Shown: piece by piece, positions 19,481-30,499 of the stretch | Numbering within the stretch: the stretch's first letter is position 1 | How the letters are laid out: the number at the start of each line of letters is the position of its first letter | Assembly (NCBI RefSeq): GCF_011764565.1 | Contig: NZ_AP022871.1 | Location: forward strand, 3,410,320-3,474,319 | Length of the DNA: 64,000 bases | From: Phytohabitans suffuscus | GTDB lineage: Bacteria; Actinomycetota; Actinomycetes; Mycobacteriales; Micromonosporaceae | Reading direction: 5' to 3' | Position numbers and translations under genes: made by a program | Notes under the pieces: generated by a model | What the model was told of the DNA's origin: nothing | Database searches by the model: none | The model's input: only the letters and a program-made list of their open reading frames with translations

Positions 19481-19681
19481 TCAGCGGTTCGAGTTGTCGT
19501 CCATCCTGTCGATGTAGTCAGACGCGGCGTCCTGACCCTTGTCGACATGGCTGGCGTACTTGCCGCCGGTCATCTCGTCGACCTTGTCGCCGGCCTTCTC
19601 GACGCCCTGCTTGACCCGGTCGCCACCGATCTTGTCGATGGCCTGCTCAGCCTTGTCCTTGAAAGAATCGGCGATCCCCAT
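19481..19681 (-). CDS. MT0933-like antitoxin family protein
   Basis: A 66-residue, highly charged helical protein: MGIADSFKDKAEQAIDKIGGDRVKQGVEKAGDKVDEMTGG, then SHVDKGQDAASDYIDRM. This is the Rv0909/MT0933-like family (PF14013), labelled antitoxin because of Mycobacterium Rv0909-Rv0910; many members stand alone and may have a stress role. No toxin gene is adjacent: upstream (same strand) is hspR. A good GAGGAGGGG site precedes ATG 19681. Confidence 0.8.
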   Translation of the reverse strand: MGIADSFKDKAEQAIDKIGGDRVKQGVEKAGDKVDEMTGGKYASHVDKGQDAASDYIDRMDDNSNR

Positions 19682-19787
19682 TGACCCCTCCTCAGTCTTG
19701 CGTTTGGCCCGGAATGTGCCCTCCGAGCCATAGGTCAGGTTAGTCGACAGGAACGGCCTGCGCTGCGGAAACGCGGATCCGGGGAGA

Positions 19788-20222
19788 TCAGGAGGAGCGG
19801 CGGGGGCGCCACACGACCAACGCGTTGGAGGTGCGGGTGGTCGGGACGAGGTCACCCCGCCGGGGGTATGCGCCGGCCTCGTACTCAGCCAGCCGCTGGT
19901 AGGCCTCACCCAGCGCGACCTCCAGCTCGCTCACCCGCTCCTGGAGCTCGGCGACGAGCTGCTCCAGCCCGATGATCCGCTTGATGCCGGCGAGGTTGAC
20001 GCCGTCCTCCTGGCTCAGCCGCTGCACCTCGCGCAACAGGGCCACGTCACGGGCGCTGTATCGCCGGCCACCACCGGTCGCCCGGCCGGGCTGCACGAGC
20101 CCCAGCCGGTCGTACTGCCGGAGAGTCTGTGGATGCATCCCGGCCATCCGCGCCGCCACGGAGATGATCAACACCTTCGCGTCGGAGGCGGCTTCGACGG
20201 AAATCGTGAACTCCTCTTCCAC
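19788..20222 (-). CDS. hspR: MerR-family heat-shock repressor HspR
   Basis: A 144-residue MerR-type regulator: HTH segment IISVAARMAGMHPQTLRQYDRLGLVQP, RATGGGRRYSARDVALLREVQRL, and a C-terminal coiled coil (IGLEQLVAELQERVSELEVALGEA). HspR represses the dnaK operon and clpB by binding HAIR repeats together with DnaK, giving feedback control; both HAIR sites are present here (24150-24170 and 16367-16387). GTG 20222 follows AGGAGGTGA. It is the last gene of the dnaK operon, 22 bp after dnaJ. Confidence 0.95.
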   Translation of the reverse strand: MEEEFTISVEAASDAKVLIISVAARMAGMHPQTLRQYDRLGLVQPGRATGGGRRYSARDVALLREVQRLSQEDGVNLAGIKRIIGLEQLVAELQERVSELEVALGEAYQRLAEYEAGAYPRRGDLVPTTRTSNALVVWRPRRSS

Positions 20223-20244
20223 CCCGGCTCACCTCCTAATGTGG

Positions 20245-21426
20245 TCAACCATATCGACGCACCCGTGCATCCAACTGTTCCCGCGAGGCGGGTGGGATCT
20301 CGGCGGCCAGCGTCTCCATCGCGTCGCGGGCCTTGTCGGTCAGGTCTTTGGGGACCTGGATCTCGACCGTGACCAGCAGGTCACCGACCTTGCCGTCGCG
20401 CCGGGCCACACCTTTGCCGCGGGCCCGGAGCGTGCGTCCGCTGGGTGTGCCCGGCGGCACCCGCAGCGTCACCGCGCCGTCCATCGTCGGGACCCGCAGG
20501 TCGGTGCCGAGGACGGCTTCCGCGATCGTGATCGGAACGGTGAGCGTGAGGTCGTCGCCGGTGCGCCCGAACAGGTCGTCGCGGCGGACCTTGACCAGCA
20601 CGTACAGGTCGCCGGAGGGCCCGCCGCGCTCGCCCGGCTCACCCCGCCCGGCCAGCCGGATGCGCTGCCCGTCGGCGACGCCCGCCGGGAAGCGGACGTT
20701 GATGGTGCGGGTCTTGGTTACCCCGCCCGTACCCTGGCACTCCGGGCACTTCTCCTCGACGATCGTGCCGACGCCCTGGCACTCCCGGCACGGCTCGGAG
20801 AAGCTGAACGACCCCTGGTTGCGGGTGACCAGCCCGGAGCCGAGGCAGACCGGGCAGGCGCGCGGCTGGGTGCCGGGCTTGGCGCCGCTGCCGTGGCAGG
20901 TCTCGCAGACGCCCGGCGAGCGCAGCGACAGCGGCAGGGTGATGCCGCGCACGGCGTCGCCGAAGTCGAGCACGACCTCCGCCTCGACGTCGCGGCCACG
21001 GACCGGCCCGCGGGTACGGGTCGCCCCGCCGGCACCGCCGCCGCCGGAGAAGATCGAGCTGAAGAGGTCGGAAAACCCGGCACCGCCGAACCGCCGGTCA
21101 CCCCCGCCGGCGCCGCCGCCCTGAAAGCCGCCGAAGAGGTCGGACGGGTCGAACCCGCCGGTGCGCGCGTTGCGCCGGAACTGGCCCGAGCCGAAGAGCG
21201 CCCGCATCTCGTCGTACTCCTTGCGCTTGCGCTCGTCGGAGAGCACGGAGTACGCCTCGGAGACCGCCTTGAAGCGGTCTTCGGAGTTGGTGTTGCCGGG
21301 GTTGTGGTCGGGGTGCAGCTCGCGGGCGAGCTTGCGGTACGCCTTCTTGATCTCATCGGAGGAGGCGGACTTGGGCACCCCCAGGACGGCGTAAAAGTCC
21401 TTCTCCAGCCAGTCCTTTGAACTCAC
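20245..21426 (-). CDS. dnaJ: Chaperone protein DnaJ
   Basis: Type I DnaJ, 393 residues. J-domain at the N-terminus ([24 protein letters not shown] motif at HPDHNPG), a Gly/Phe-rich linker ([17 protein letters not shown]), a zinc domain with four CxxCxGxG modules ([32 protein letters not shown]) and the C-terminal substrate-binding part. It stimulates DnaK ATPase and delivers substrates. GTG 21426 has GGAGGAG upstream. The 82-bp gap to grpE holds a perfect inverted repeat (21449-21495). This is the DnaJ1-type of actinobacteria, co-encoded with hspR. Confidence 0.96.
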   Translation of the reverse strand: MSSKDWLEKDFYAVLGVPKSASSDEIKKAYRKLARELHPDHNPGNTNSEDRFKAVSEAYSVLSDERKRKEYDEMRALFGSGQFRRNARTGGFDPSDLFGGFQGGGAGGGDRRFGGAGFSDLFSSIFSGGGGAGGATRTRGPVRGRDVEAEVVLDFGDAVRGITLPLSLRSPGVCETCHGSGAKPGTQPRACPVCLGSGLVTRNQGSFSFSEPCRECQGVGTIVEEKCPECQGTGGVTKTRTINVRFPAGVADGQRIRLAGRGEPGERGGPSGDLYVLVKVRRDDLFGRTGDDLTLTVPITIAEAVLGTDLRVPTMDGAVTLRVPPGTPSGRTLRARGKGVARRDGKVGDLLVTVEIQVPKDLTDKARDAMETLAAEIPPASREQLDARVRRYG

Positions 21427-21448
21427 TCGCTCCTCCGTGTTTGCTACC

Positions 21449-21495
21449 GATCAGGGAGTCGATGGACGGATCCCCGCCGCGCCGACTCCCTGATC
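21449..21495 (-). other. 13-bp perfect inverted repeat between grpE and dnaJ
   Basis: Arms 21449-21461 and 21483-21495 (GATCAGGGAGTCG and its exact complement) with a 21-nt loop fill the only sizeable gap inside the dnaK-grpE-dnaJ-hspR operon. There is no T-run, so it is more likely an attenuator, RNA-processing or stability element than a full terminator. Confidence 0.6.
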
Positions 21496-21507
21496 AGCTG
21501 AGGGGTG

Positions 21508-22217
21508 TTATTCGGGGTCGGCTACCGCTACCAGGGCCGCCCGCAGGAGGCGGTCGCCCAGCAGGTAGCCGCGGCGCATGACCTCGACGCAGGTGGGCTC
21601 GGTGACCTCGGACGAGGTGCGGTGCGCTACCGCCTCGTGCCGGGTCGGGTCGAAGGGGTCGCCCTTCTCCCCGAACGCGGTCAGCCCGAACTTGCCCAGC
21701 GCCGCGACGAGCTGCTCGGACACCGCGGCGAACGGTCCGACCAGGTCGCCGTGCTCGCGGGCCCGGTCGAGGTCGTCGAGTACCGGCAGAAGGGCGGTGA
21801 TCACCAGACCGGTGGCCTGATCCGCCTGCACGCCCCGGTCGCGGTCGACCCGCTTGCGGTAGTTGGCGTACTCCGCGGTGACCCGCTGGAGGTCGCGCGT
21901 GCGCTCCTCCAGGTCGGACCGCAGCGACTCCAGTTCGGCGCCCAACGGCCCGGCCGGCTCGGCCTTTTCCGCCGCCGGCTTCTCGGCGGTGGACGCCTCT
22001 TCCTCGTTGGACTCGGGCGCGGCGTGACTGGGCTTGCGCTCCTTCTTCGCCGCGCCTTCCGTCGCCGGACTGTCCTTTGTGGCCTCGGCCGGCGCCTCGT
22101 CGGTCTTGTCCGCGGCGGCGGGCTCGGCTTCCTTCGCCGGGCCGCCGGACGGATCGATCTTCCGCTTGTCACGGATGACGACCCGCTCAGCGGCCTGGCC
22201 ATCGTCTCGTGCGGAGC

Positions 22218-22221
<4 letters not shown>
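21508..22221 (-). CDS. grpE: Nucleotide exchange factor GrpE
   Basis: A 237-residue GrpE: an acidic, Ala/Glu/Lys-rich disordered N-terminus (about 1-90), a long coiled coil ([20 protein letters not shown]), and the conserved head [31 protein letters not shown] and [21 protein letters not shown]. It drives ADP release from DnaK and acts as a thermosensor. Its GTG start overlaps the dnaK stop by 4 bp (GTGA), so translation is coupled. Confidence 0.95.
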
Positions 22222-24110
<1,889 letters not shown>

Positions 24111-24149
24111 GTTCGCTTCCCTCGCTTCTGACGTGAGTCTTTGTGTCAA

Positions 24150-24196
24150 GTTGAGTGGACCGGACTCAATAGTGCCACGGGCTCGGCCAGCGTCAA
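24150..24196 (-). promoter_or_regulatory. dnaK promoter with overlapping HAIR operator
   Basis: HAIR repeat at 24150-24170: GTTGAGT-N7-ACTCAAT (minus strand ATTGAGT-N7-ACTCAAC), close to CTTGAGT-N7-ACTCAAG. A vegetative-type promoter can be read on the minus strand, -35 TTGACG (24191-24196) and -10 ACTATT (24168-24173), 17-bp spacer, so the operator covers the -10 and start point. This is the arrangement known for HspR-controlled dnaK operons. Confidence 0.8.
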
Positions 24197-24351
24197 GTTA
24201 GAGGTTGAGCCCGACACGCGCAATGTTGGCGCACCCCTAAGATCCTGATGAATCGACCGGGCGACCCCTGGTCCGCCCGAACCGGGCAAACGCGCGCGGA
24301 TGCCGCAGGGTTCCTGTTGTCTGCGATGCCTGGATCGGGCAGTCTTTACCC

Positions 24352-26763
24352 GTGACGTCGCACGGTGACATGCCGCCGGGCCGATCTGGCGCGCCTACCG
24401 TGACCTCCCAGGCACCGCCAGCCAGCCCGGAGCCGGGGCCTGACCAGGGCACCGGCGCCGAGCCCCAGGCTGAGCGCGAGACGACACAGGAGCCCACCTC
24501 GAAGGACGACCCGGGCACGGCGAAAGCGGAGGGTAAGGCCGAGAAGCCGGCCGACCCCGCCGAGAAGCCGGCCGACCCCGCCGAGAAGCCCGCTGACCCC
24601 GCCGACGACCCGGCTGAGCCCACGGGGGAGCCGGCTGAGCCCACCGACCCGCCCGCGGAGGCGAGCACGCCCGAGACGCCGCCCGCAGAGACGGCCGAGG
24701 CTGAGCCCACCGACCCGCCTGCGGAGGCGAGCACGCCCGAGATGCCCGCGGAGACGGCCGAGGCCAAGCCAGCTGAGGCCAACCCGGCCAAGGACGAGGC
24801 GGCCAAGGACGACCCGGCCAAGGACGAGGGCACAGCGGCGGCGCAGGCGCCCGCTGGAGAGGGTGCCGAGCCCGAAGACGTCCCGCGCGTCGCCGAGGAC
24901 CCCACACCGACGCTCACCGCCTTCGCAGCCAAGATCCAGCTGCCCGGCGAGCCCACGCTCAAGATCGAGCCAGCCCCGCCGGCAGGTGCGCATGCCCGGC
25001 GTGGCGACCCGGTGAGCGAGGCTGACGACACGGGGGCCGAGGTGGCCTCGGCGCTGCGCCGGCTCCGCTCGGCGATCGTCGGCTCGGCGTACCCGCTGGT
25101 CCTGCCCTCCGCGGAGGATGCCCGCCGGGTCAGCGCGGCCCTCATCGCGCAGCTCGACGACTACCTGCTCCCCCGCCTCTCGCGGCTCGACGCGCCGCTG
25201 CTGGTCGTCGTCGGCGGCTCCACCGGCGCGGGCAAGTCCACGCTGGTCAACAGCTTCGTGCGGGCGCCGGTGAGCCCGGCCGGCGTGCTCCGCCCGACCA
25301 CGCGCACGCCCGTACTCGTCTGCAACCCGGCCGACGCCCAGTGGTTCCGCCGCAGCGAGCTGCTGCCCGGACTCACCCGCACCACCGAGGCCACCGCCGA
25401 CCCCAACGCGCTGCAGATCGTGGCCGCGCCCGCGCTCGCGCCCGGCCTGGCCTACCTCGACGCACCCGACATCGACTCGGTCGTCGACGCCAACCGGGCC
25501 CTCGCCGCACAGCTGCTGGCCGCCGCCGACCTCTGGCTCTTCGTGACGACCGCCGCCCGGTACGCGGACGCGGTGCCCTGGGAGCTGCTCCAGACCGCGC
25601 GCTACCGGGGCACGGTGACCGCGCTGGCGCTCGACCGCGTGCCGCCCGAGGCCACCGACGAGGTCACCGCCCACCTGCTGGAGATGCTCTCGATCCACGG
25701 CCTGCACAACGCCCCGCTCTTCGTGCTGCCGGAGACCGAGATCGACCGCCAGGGCCTGCTGCCGGAGACCGTGACGGCGCCGCTGCGTGAATGGTTCGAG
25801 CGGATCGCCACCGACGCGGCCACCCGCGCCGCGGTGGTGCGGCAGACCCTCGACGGTGCGCTCGCCGCGCTCGGGCCGGCGGTGGAAGCGCTCGCCGCGG
25901 CCGCCGACGAGCAGGTCACCACGGCGGACGCGCTCGACGACCGGGTGCGGGCCGCCTACCGGACCGGCCGGCGTACCGTCTCGCAGGGCGTGCAGGACGG
26001 GCGGCTGCTGCGCGGTGAGGTGCTCGCGCGGTGGCAGGAGTTCATCGGCACCGGCGAGCTGCTGCGCACGCTGGAGGCGCGGGTGGGGCGGCTGCGCGAT
26101 CGGGTCGTCGCCGCGCTCACCGGTCGCCCCCAGCCGGGACGCGAGCTGAAGTCGGCGATCGAGGCCAACCTCGTGACGCTGATCCGGGGAGCGGCGGCGG
26201 ACGCGGCCGAGTCGGCGTACACGGGGTGGCAGGCCCACCCCGCCGGCACCGCGCTCCTGGAGCCGTCGCTCGGCCGAAACAGCCCCGACCTGCCGGAGCG
26301 GGCCGAGCGGCTGGTCCGCGACTGGCAGCGCGGCGTGCTGGAGCTGATCCGCAAAGAGGCGGGACACAAGAGGGCTACCGCCCGGGGCGCCGCGTACGCG
26401 GTGAACGCCACCGGGCTGCTCGTCATGGTCGGCGTGTTCGCCTCGACGGCGTTCATCCCCACAGGTGCGGAGGTGGCGGTGGCCGGCGGCACCACGGTCG
26501 CGGCGCAGAAGGTGCTCGAAGCGATCTTCGGAGACCAGGCGATCCGCGCCCTGGCCACGAAGGCCCGCGAAGACCTCATCTCGCGCACCAACGCGCTGCT
26601 CGACGCGGAGGCGAACCGCTACACCGACCGCCTGATCGCGGCCGGGATCAGCGCCGACCCGGGCAAGGACCTGCGCGACGCGGCCGCGCTGGTGGAGTAC
26701 ACACGGGCCAAGGCGGAGCTGACCAGCGGCACCGGCCTGACCCTGCCGGGGGTGGACGCGTGA
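24352..26763 (+). CDS. Dynamin-like GTPase with long acidic/Pro-rich N-terminus
   Basis: An 803-residue protein. The first 220 residues are low complexity (repeats AEKPADP and EPTDPPAEASTPE). The GTPase domain follows, with G1 loop VVVGGSTGAGKST, a switch-like RPTTRTPVLV, and YLDAPDIDSVVDANR as the G3-like segment. The central part is helical, and a hydrophobic hairpin (VNATGLLVMVGVFASTAFIPTGAEVAVAGG) near residues 685-720 may insert in membrane. This pattern is that of actinobacterial dynamin-like or GTPase-domain proteins. It overlaps the next GTPase gene by 4 bp (GTGA), so the two GTPases are made together. Start: GTG 24352; ATG 24370 is possible. Confidence 0.8.
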   Translation: MTSHGDMPPGRSGAPTVTSQAPPASPEPGPDQGTGAEPQAERETTQEPTSKDDPGTAKAEGKAEKPADPAEKPADPAEKPADPADDPAEPTGEPAEPTDPPAEASTPETPPAETAEAEPTDPPAEASTPEMPAETAEAKPAEANPAKDEAAKDDPAKDEGTAAAQAPAGEGAEPEDVPRVAEDPTPTLTAFAAKIQLPGEPTLKIEPAPPAGAHARRGDPVSEADDTGAEVASALRRLRSAIVGSAYPLVLPSAEDARRVSAALIAQLDDYLLPRLSRLDAPLLVVVGGSTGAGKSTLVNSFVRAPVSPAGVLRPTTRTPVLVCNPADAQWFRRSELLPGLTRTTEATADPNALQIVAAPALAPGLAYLDAPDIDSVVDANRALAAQLLAAADLWLFVTTAARYADAVPWELLQTARYRGTVTALALDRVPPEATDEVTAHLLEMLSIHGLHNAPLFVLPETEIDRQGLLPETVTAPLREWFERIATDAATRAAVVRQTLDGALAALGPAVEALAAAADEQVTTADALDDRVRAAYRTGRRTVSQGVQDGRLLRGEVLARWQEFIGTGELLRTLEARVGRLRDRVVAALTGRPQPGRELKSAIEANLVTLIRGAAADAAESAYTGWQAHPAGTALLEPSLGRNSPDLPERAERLVRDWQRGVLELIRKEAGHKRATARGAAYAVNATGLLVMVGVFASTAFIPTGAEVAVAGGTTVAAQKVLEAIFGDQAIRALATKAREDLISRTNALLDAEANRYTDRLIAAGISADPGKDLRDAAALVEYTRAKAELTSGTGLTLPGVDA
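24540..24790 (+). repeat. In-frame degenerate repeats (AEKPADP / EPTDPPAEASTPE)
   Basis: Three direct copies of a 21-bp unit coding EKPADPA (about 24541-24603), then two copies of a longer unit coding EPTDPPAEASTPE (about 24635-24680 and 24700-24745). They form the disordered N-terminal tail of the dynamin-like GTPase. Confidence 0.6.
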
Positions 26764-28415
26764 GCCTGCTCAGTCGGTTGCGGGGCGAGGAGCGGATCGA
26801 CGCCGACCGCCTCGCCGGGCGGGTCGAGGCGATCGACAGGTTCGTCCGCGTGGTCGCCGGGCACCTGCCCGAGCAGCGGCTGATCGCGGCACACACCGTC
26901 GTCGAGCGGGCCGGTGCCCGCCTCGCGCTCTCCCGCGACCACACGGTCGTGGCGCTCGCCGGCGCGACCGGCAGCGGCAAGTCGAGCCTGTTCAACGCGC
27001 TCGCCCGCCTCGACCTCTCCCCGGTGGGGGTGCGCCGCCCGACCACCGGCATGGCGCACGCCTGCGTGTGGGGCAACCTCCAGGGCGCCAACCGGCTGCT
27101 CGACTGGGTGGGCGTGCTGCCGCGCCACCGGTTCATCCGGGAGAGCGCGCTCGACGGCGACGACGAGGCCGCGCTGCGCGGGCTGGTACTGCTCGACCTG
27201 CCCGACTTCGACTCGGTGGAGCGCTCGCACCGGCTGGAGGTCGACCGCCTGCTCGGCCTTGTCGACCTGGTCGTGTGGGTGGTCGACCCGCAGAAGTACG
27301 CCGACCGCGTGGTGCACACGCGCTACCTGCAGTCGTTCCGCAACCACAAGGACGTCACGGTCGTGGTGCTCAACCAGGCCGACCGGCTCCCCCGCGACGA
27401 GGTCGAGCGGGTCCTCGAAGACCTGCGCAAGCTGCTCGACGCCGACGAGCTCGACGGGGTGCCGCTGCTGGCCACCACCGCGCTGCACCAGCCGGCGATC
27501 GCCGAGCTGCGCGGGCTGCTCGAACACACCGTCGCCGAGCGGCAGGCCTCGCTGCGCCGCCTCTCCGGCGACGTCGACAGCGTGGTCGACCAACTGTCCG
27601 ATGTGGTCGGACCGGCCGTGGCCGAAGACGAGGTCGACCGCGGCACCGTGCGCGAGCTGACCGAGGCGCTGTCGGTGGCCGCGGGCGTACCGGCGGTGGC
27701 CGAGGCGACCGAGCGGGCCTACCAGCACCGGGCCGCGCAGGCCACCGGCTGGCCGATCATGCGTGGCTGGCGGCGGCTGCGGGCCGACCCGCTGCGCCGG
27801 CTGCACCTCGGCGAGGGGCGGGTCGAGGCCGGCGCGCCGGTCGGTGCCACCTCGGTGCCCGACCCGGACGCCGCCCAGCGCGCGGCGGTCAGCCTCGCCG
27901 TCCGGTCGGTCGCCGACCGTGCCGCGACGCCCCTACCGGCACCGTGGTCGGCCGCGGTCAACACGGCGGCGCGCTCGCGCCTGCGCGACGTGCCCGACGC
28001 GCTCGACAAGGCGGTGGCCAGCACCAACCTGCACATGGACCACAGCCCCGCCTGGTGGCGGGTGGTCGGCGGGCTGCAGTGGCTGGTCACGCTCGCCGCG
28101 GTGGGCGGGCTGCTCTGGCTCGTCGTGGGCTACGCGCTGCGCGTGCTCGGCCTCCCGCCGTTCGACTACCCCGCGGTCGGCGTGGTGCCGCTGCCCACCG
28201 TGCTGCTGGTCGGGGGCCTGCTGGTCGGGCTGCTGCTCGGCCTGCTCGTGCGCCCGCTCATCCGGCAGGCGTCCCGGCGGGCCCGCCGGCGCGCGGAGAA
28301 CCGGCTGCGGGCGGCGGTCACCGACGTGGCCCGCGAGCACGTCGTCGCGCCGGTACGGGCGGTCCTGCACTCGTACGCCGAGGCCCGGGAGGCGCTCCAG
28401 TCGGCCAGGTCATGA
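26760..28415 (+). CDS. Membrane-anchored Era/dynamin-like GTPase
   Basis: A 551-residue partner GTPase: helical N-terminus, G1 ALAGATGSGKSSLFNAL, G2-like RPTTGMAHACVW, G3 LLDLPDFDSVERSH and G4 VVLNQADRLP (NxxD type). Two hydrophobic helices near residues 440-505 (LQWLVTLAAVGGLLWLVVGYA; VVPLPTVLLVGGLLVGLLLGL) suggest membrane anchoring, followed by a basic C-terminal helix. Start: GTG 26760 in the GTGA overlap with the upstream GTPase gene. The consecutive pair, one with a disordered tail and one with membrane helices, suggests a hetero-oligomeric membrane-remodelling machine, which is inference. Confidence 0.8.
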   Translation: MSLLSRLRGEERIDADRLAGRVEAIDRFVRVVAGHLPEQRLIAAHTVVERAGARLALSRDHTVVALAGATGSGKSSLFNALARLDLSPVGVRRPTTGMAHACVWGNLQGANRLLDWVGVLPRHRFIRESALDGDDEAALRGLVLLDLPDFDSVERSHRLEVDRLLGLVDLVVWVVDPQKYADRVVHTRYLQSFRNHKDVTVVVLNQADRLPRDEVERVLEDLRKLLDADELDGVPLLATTALHQPAIAELRGLLEHTVAERQASLRRLSGDVDSVVDQLSDVVGPAVAEDEVDRGTVRELTEALSVAAGVPAVAEATERAYQHRAAQATGWPIMRGWRRLRADPLRRLHLGEGRVEAGAPVGATSVPDPDAAQRAAVSLAVRSVADRAATPLPAPWSAAVNTAARSRLRDVPDALDKAVASTNLHMDHSPAWWRVVGGLQWLVTLAAVGGLLWLVVGYALRVLGLPPFDYPAVGVVPLPTVLLVGGLLVGLLLGLLVRPLIRQASRRARRRAENRLRAAVTDVAREHVVAPVRAVLHSYAEAREALQSARS

Positions 28416-28822
28416 CGACCGGCCTCATCCGCGGCGGGCTCGTGCTGCTCGGCGCGCTCCACCTGTCCTGGGGCGTGCCGGCGACGCTCGCGCCGAGGTG
28501 GTTCTACGACTCGTTCCCGGGGCTGGGGCGCGCATGGACGGCCGCCTACCCGCCGTACAACGAGCACCTGGTCACGGATCTCGGTGCCACATTCACCACA
28601 TTGGGCGTACTCCTGCTGCTGGCGGCGTGGCTCGCGGACCGCAAGGTGACCGCGGTCGTGCTCTGCGGGGTGCTTGTCTTCTCCACCCTCCACCTGGCCT
28701 TTCATCTGCGCGAGCACGGCATGCTGGCCGGCGTGGACCTGGTCGCGGCCACCGTCTCGCTCGTGATGGGCGTGGTTTTCCCGGCGAGCCTTTTGGTACT
28801 GGATCTGCGAAAGCGGGCGTAG
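28412..28822 (+). CDS. Small four-helix membrane protein
   Basis: A 136-residue integral membrane protein beginning MTTGLIRGGLVLLGALHLSWG, with four hydrophobic helices and two conserved-looking motifs, RWFYDSFPG and YNEHLVTDLGATF. Its ATG overlaps the stop of the GTPase gene (ATGA), so it is the third cistron of the GTPase operon. This layout (FPxPGRxW...YNEHLxxD...) recalls small actinobacterial membrane proteins of unknown function; no activity can be assigned. Confidence 0.7.
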   Translation: MTTGLIRGGLVLLGALHLSWGVPATLAPRWFYDSFPGLGRAWTAAYPPYNEHLVTDLGATFTTLGVLLLLAAWLADRKVTAVVLCGVLVFSTLHLAFHLREHGMLAGVDLVAATVSLVMGVVFPASLLVLDLRKRA

Positions 28823-28832
28823 GGTCTGGCAC

Positions 28833-30047
28833 ATGGCCACGCCACAGACTCCATACGAGGCGGTGCTCCGCGCCGCCCGGGACGTGACCAAGCTGGACTG
28901 CGCGCTCGACGCCGAGATGCTCGGGACCGCACTGCTGGGCAGCGTCTACGCCATCGCCGAAGACGACCGCGCCGACGCGGTCCGCGACTTCGTGAGCGCG
29001 TTCCTGGCCGCCACGTCCCGCCGGCGCACCGCCGCCGCGACCACCATCCGGGAGATCTTCGCGACGCTCGTGCCCGAGGCACCCGGCGCCGCCACCGTCA
29101 AGCGCGGGGCGCAGGCGCCGTCGTGGGCCGACCAGCTGGGGCGGGTCCGCCTGACCGGCACGTACGCGTACGGGGACGTGTGGGGCGACCAGACCTCCTA
29201 CCTGGCCACCTTCGCCTACGACGACCGCGACTCGGGCGGGCCGGAGCACGCCGTGGTGGCCCTGGTCGACCACAACATCGGCATCACCAAGGACGTCTTC
29301 GTGGGCGGCCCGGCCGAGCGCATCCTCGACCAGGTGCGCGAGATGTGCGCGGGCGACGAGCTGACCTGGTTTCGCGAGGAGGACCCCCGCCGGCTGCGCG
29401 GCGAGGTGGCCCGCCACCTGCGGATCACCGACGGCCTGAGCAACCTGCCGGAGGAGGGCTCGCTCGCCACCGACCGCGCGCTGGCCGGCGCGCGGCTGGC
29501 CCTGCTGCCCGCGCCCGCGCTCACGGCGGTGCCGGCCGAGCCCGAGCCGCCCTCGTCCGATGAGCGCACCCGGCTGGTGCGGCGCTTTCTGGACTCCTCG
29601 GAGGCGGCCCGCTTCGGCCTGACCCACGTGTCCGAGGCCGAGCTGCCGTCGCTGCACTTCTGCCTCAGCCTGATCTTCGACCACACGGACACGTTTCCGG
29701 ACCCCGACCCGATGCGGTGGAGCCCTGCCGTGGCCGGGCTCTTCCTGCTCGACTGGGTGCACCGGCGGGCGGTGCTCGACATGGACGACGCGGCGATGCT
29801 GCCGCGGGTGGTGCGCGCCTGGGCGGCGTACGCCAGCCGCCAGCGGGGCCTGCCCGCGCCGGCCGCGGAGCGCACCGACGCGGCGGTCGAGGAGATGATC
29901 CCGGAGTTCGTCCGCCTCTACACGACCGGTGAGCGGCGCAGCCCCGCGACGGCGGCGGTGGCCCAGCTGATCGCGGAGGGCATCGACCCCAGCGACCCGG
30001 CGGCCCTGGACGCCTGGCTCGAGGCCAACCGCGACGACCTCGGCTGA
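28833..30047 (+). CDS. Conserved hypothetical protein
   Basis: A 404-residue soluble protein without a recognised catalytic motif. It has an N-terminal helical part (about 1-90), a middle portion with TSYLATFAYDDRDSGGPEHAVVALVDHNIG and a C-terminal part with LRITDGLSNLPEEG and LLDWVHRRAVLDMDDAAMLPRVVRAWAAYA. Proteins of this layout occur throughout actinobacteria as unnamed families. It follows the GTPase operon after 10 bp and may be part of it. It converges on the VOC-family gene with a 5-bp gap. Confidence 0.65.
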   Translation: MATPQTPYEAVLRAARDVTKLDCALDAEMLGTALLGSVYAIAEDDRADAVRDFVSAFLAATSRRRTAAATTIREIFATLVPEAPGAATVKRGAQAPSWADQLGRVRLTGTYAYGDVWGDQTSYLATFAYDDRDSGGPEHAVVALVDHNIGITKDVFVGGPAERILDQVREMCAGDELTWFREEDPRRLRGEVARHLRITDGLSNLPEEGSLATDRALAGARLALLPAPALTAVPAEPEPPSSDERTRLVRRFLDSSEAARFGLTHVSEAELPSLHFCLSLIFDHTDTFPDPDPMRWSPAVAGLFLLDWVHRRAVLDMDDAAMLPRVVRAWAAYASRQRGLPAPAAERTDAAVEEMIPEFVRLYTTGERRSPATAAVAQLIAEGIDPSDPAALDAWLEANRDDLG

Positions 30048-30052
30048 CCCCG

Positions 30053-30499
30053 TCAGCTGACGCAGACCTCGTTGCCGTCCGGGTCGGCCATCGTCACCCA
30101 GCTCATCGGGCCGATCGACGCCTCCCACAGCCGCGTCGCGCCGAGCCTGGTCAGCTGCTCGACCACCTCGTCGCGCCGGTCGCCCGCGTGCAGGTCGAGG
30201 TGGAGGCGGTTTTTCGCGGTCTTGGGCGTGGGCTCGTCCTGGAAGAGCATGCGCCCGCCCCGGCCACTGCCGGAGAACTCGTCGAACGGCCCCTCGGGGT
30301 CGCGGATCGCCGCGTACTTGCGCCAGCGCAGCCGCCCGTCGACGGTCTCCACGTCGTCTTCGGTGGTCTGTCCCTGCTCCAGCAGCGACTTGATCAGGGT
30401 GGAGTGGTCTTCCACCACGTAGCCGACCGCCACGGCGTAGAAGGCCGCCAGGCCGTGGGGATCGGCGGTCGAAAAGGTCACCTGGTAGTGAACGCTCAT
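30053..30499 (-). CDS. VOC family (glyoxalase-like) protein
   Basis: A 148-residue vicinal-oxygen-chelate domain protein of the single-repeat glyoxalase-like type: YQVTFSTADPHGLAAFYAVAVGY, RLHLDLHAGDRRDEVVEQLTRLGAT and the end WVTMADPDGNEVCV, which is the usual DPxGNxxxL strand. Substrate unknown. The start ATG overlaps the stop of the upstream Pro-rich gene by 4 bp. Confidence 0.85.
   Translation of the reverse strand: MSVHYQVTFSTADPHGLAAFYAVAVGYVVEDHSTLIKSLLEQGQTTEDDVETVDGRLRWRKYAAIRDPEGPFDEFSGSGRGGRMLFQDEPTPKTAKNRLHLDLHAGDRRDEVVEQLTRLGATRLWEASIGPMSWVTMADPDGNEVCVS

Noticed and set aside
24181..24215. A second HAIR-like repeat upstream of the dnaK HAIR.
   Set aside because: The half-sites (TCAAG...TTGAG) are in the wrong orientation and spacing; one of them is part of the likely -35 box.
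24346..26367. A 673-codon minus-strand frame opposite the dynamin-like GTPase.
   Set aside because: Shadow of a confident gene, no homology recognisable.
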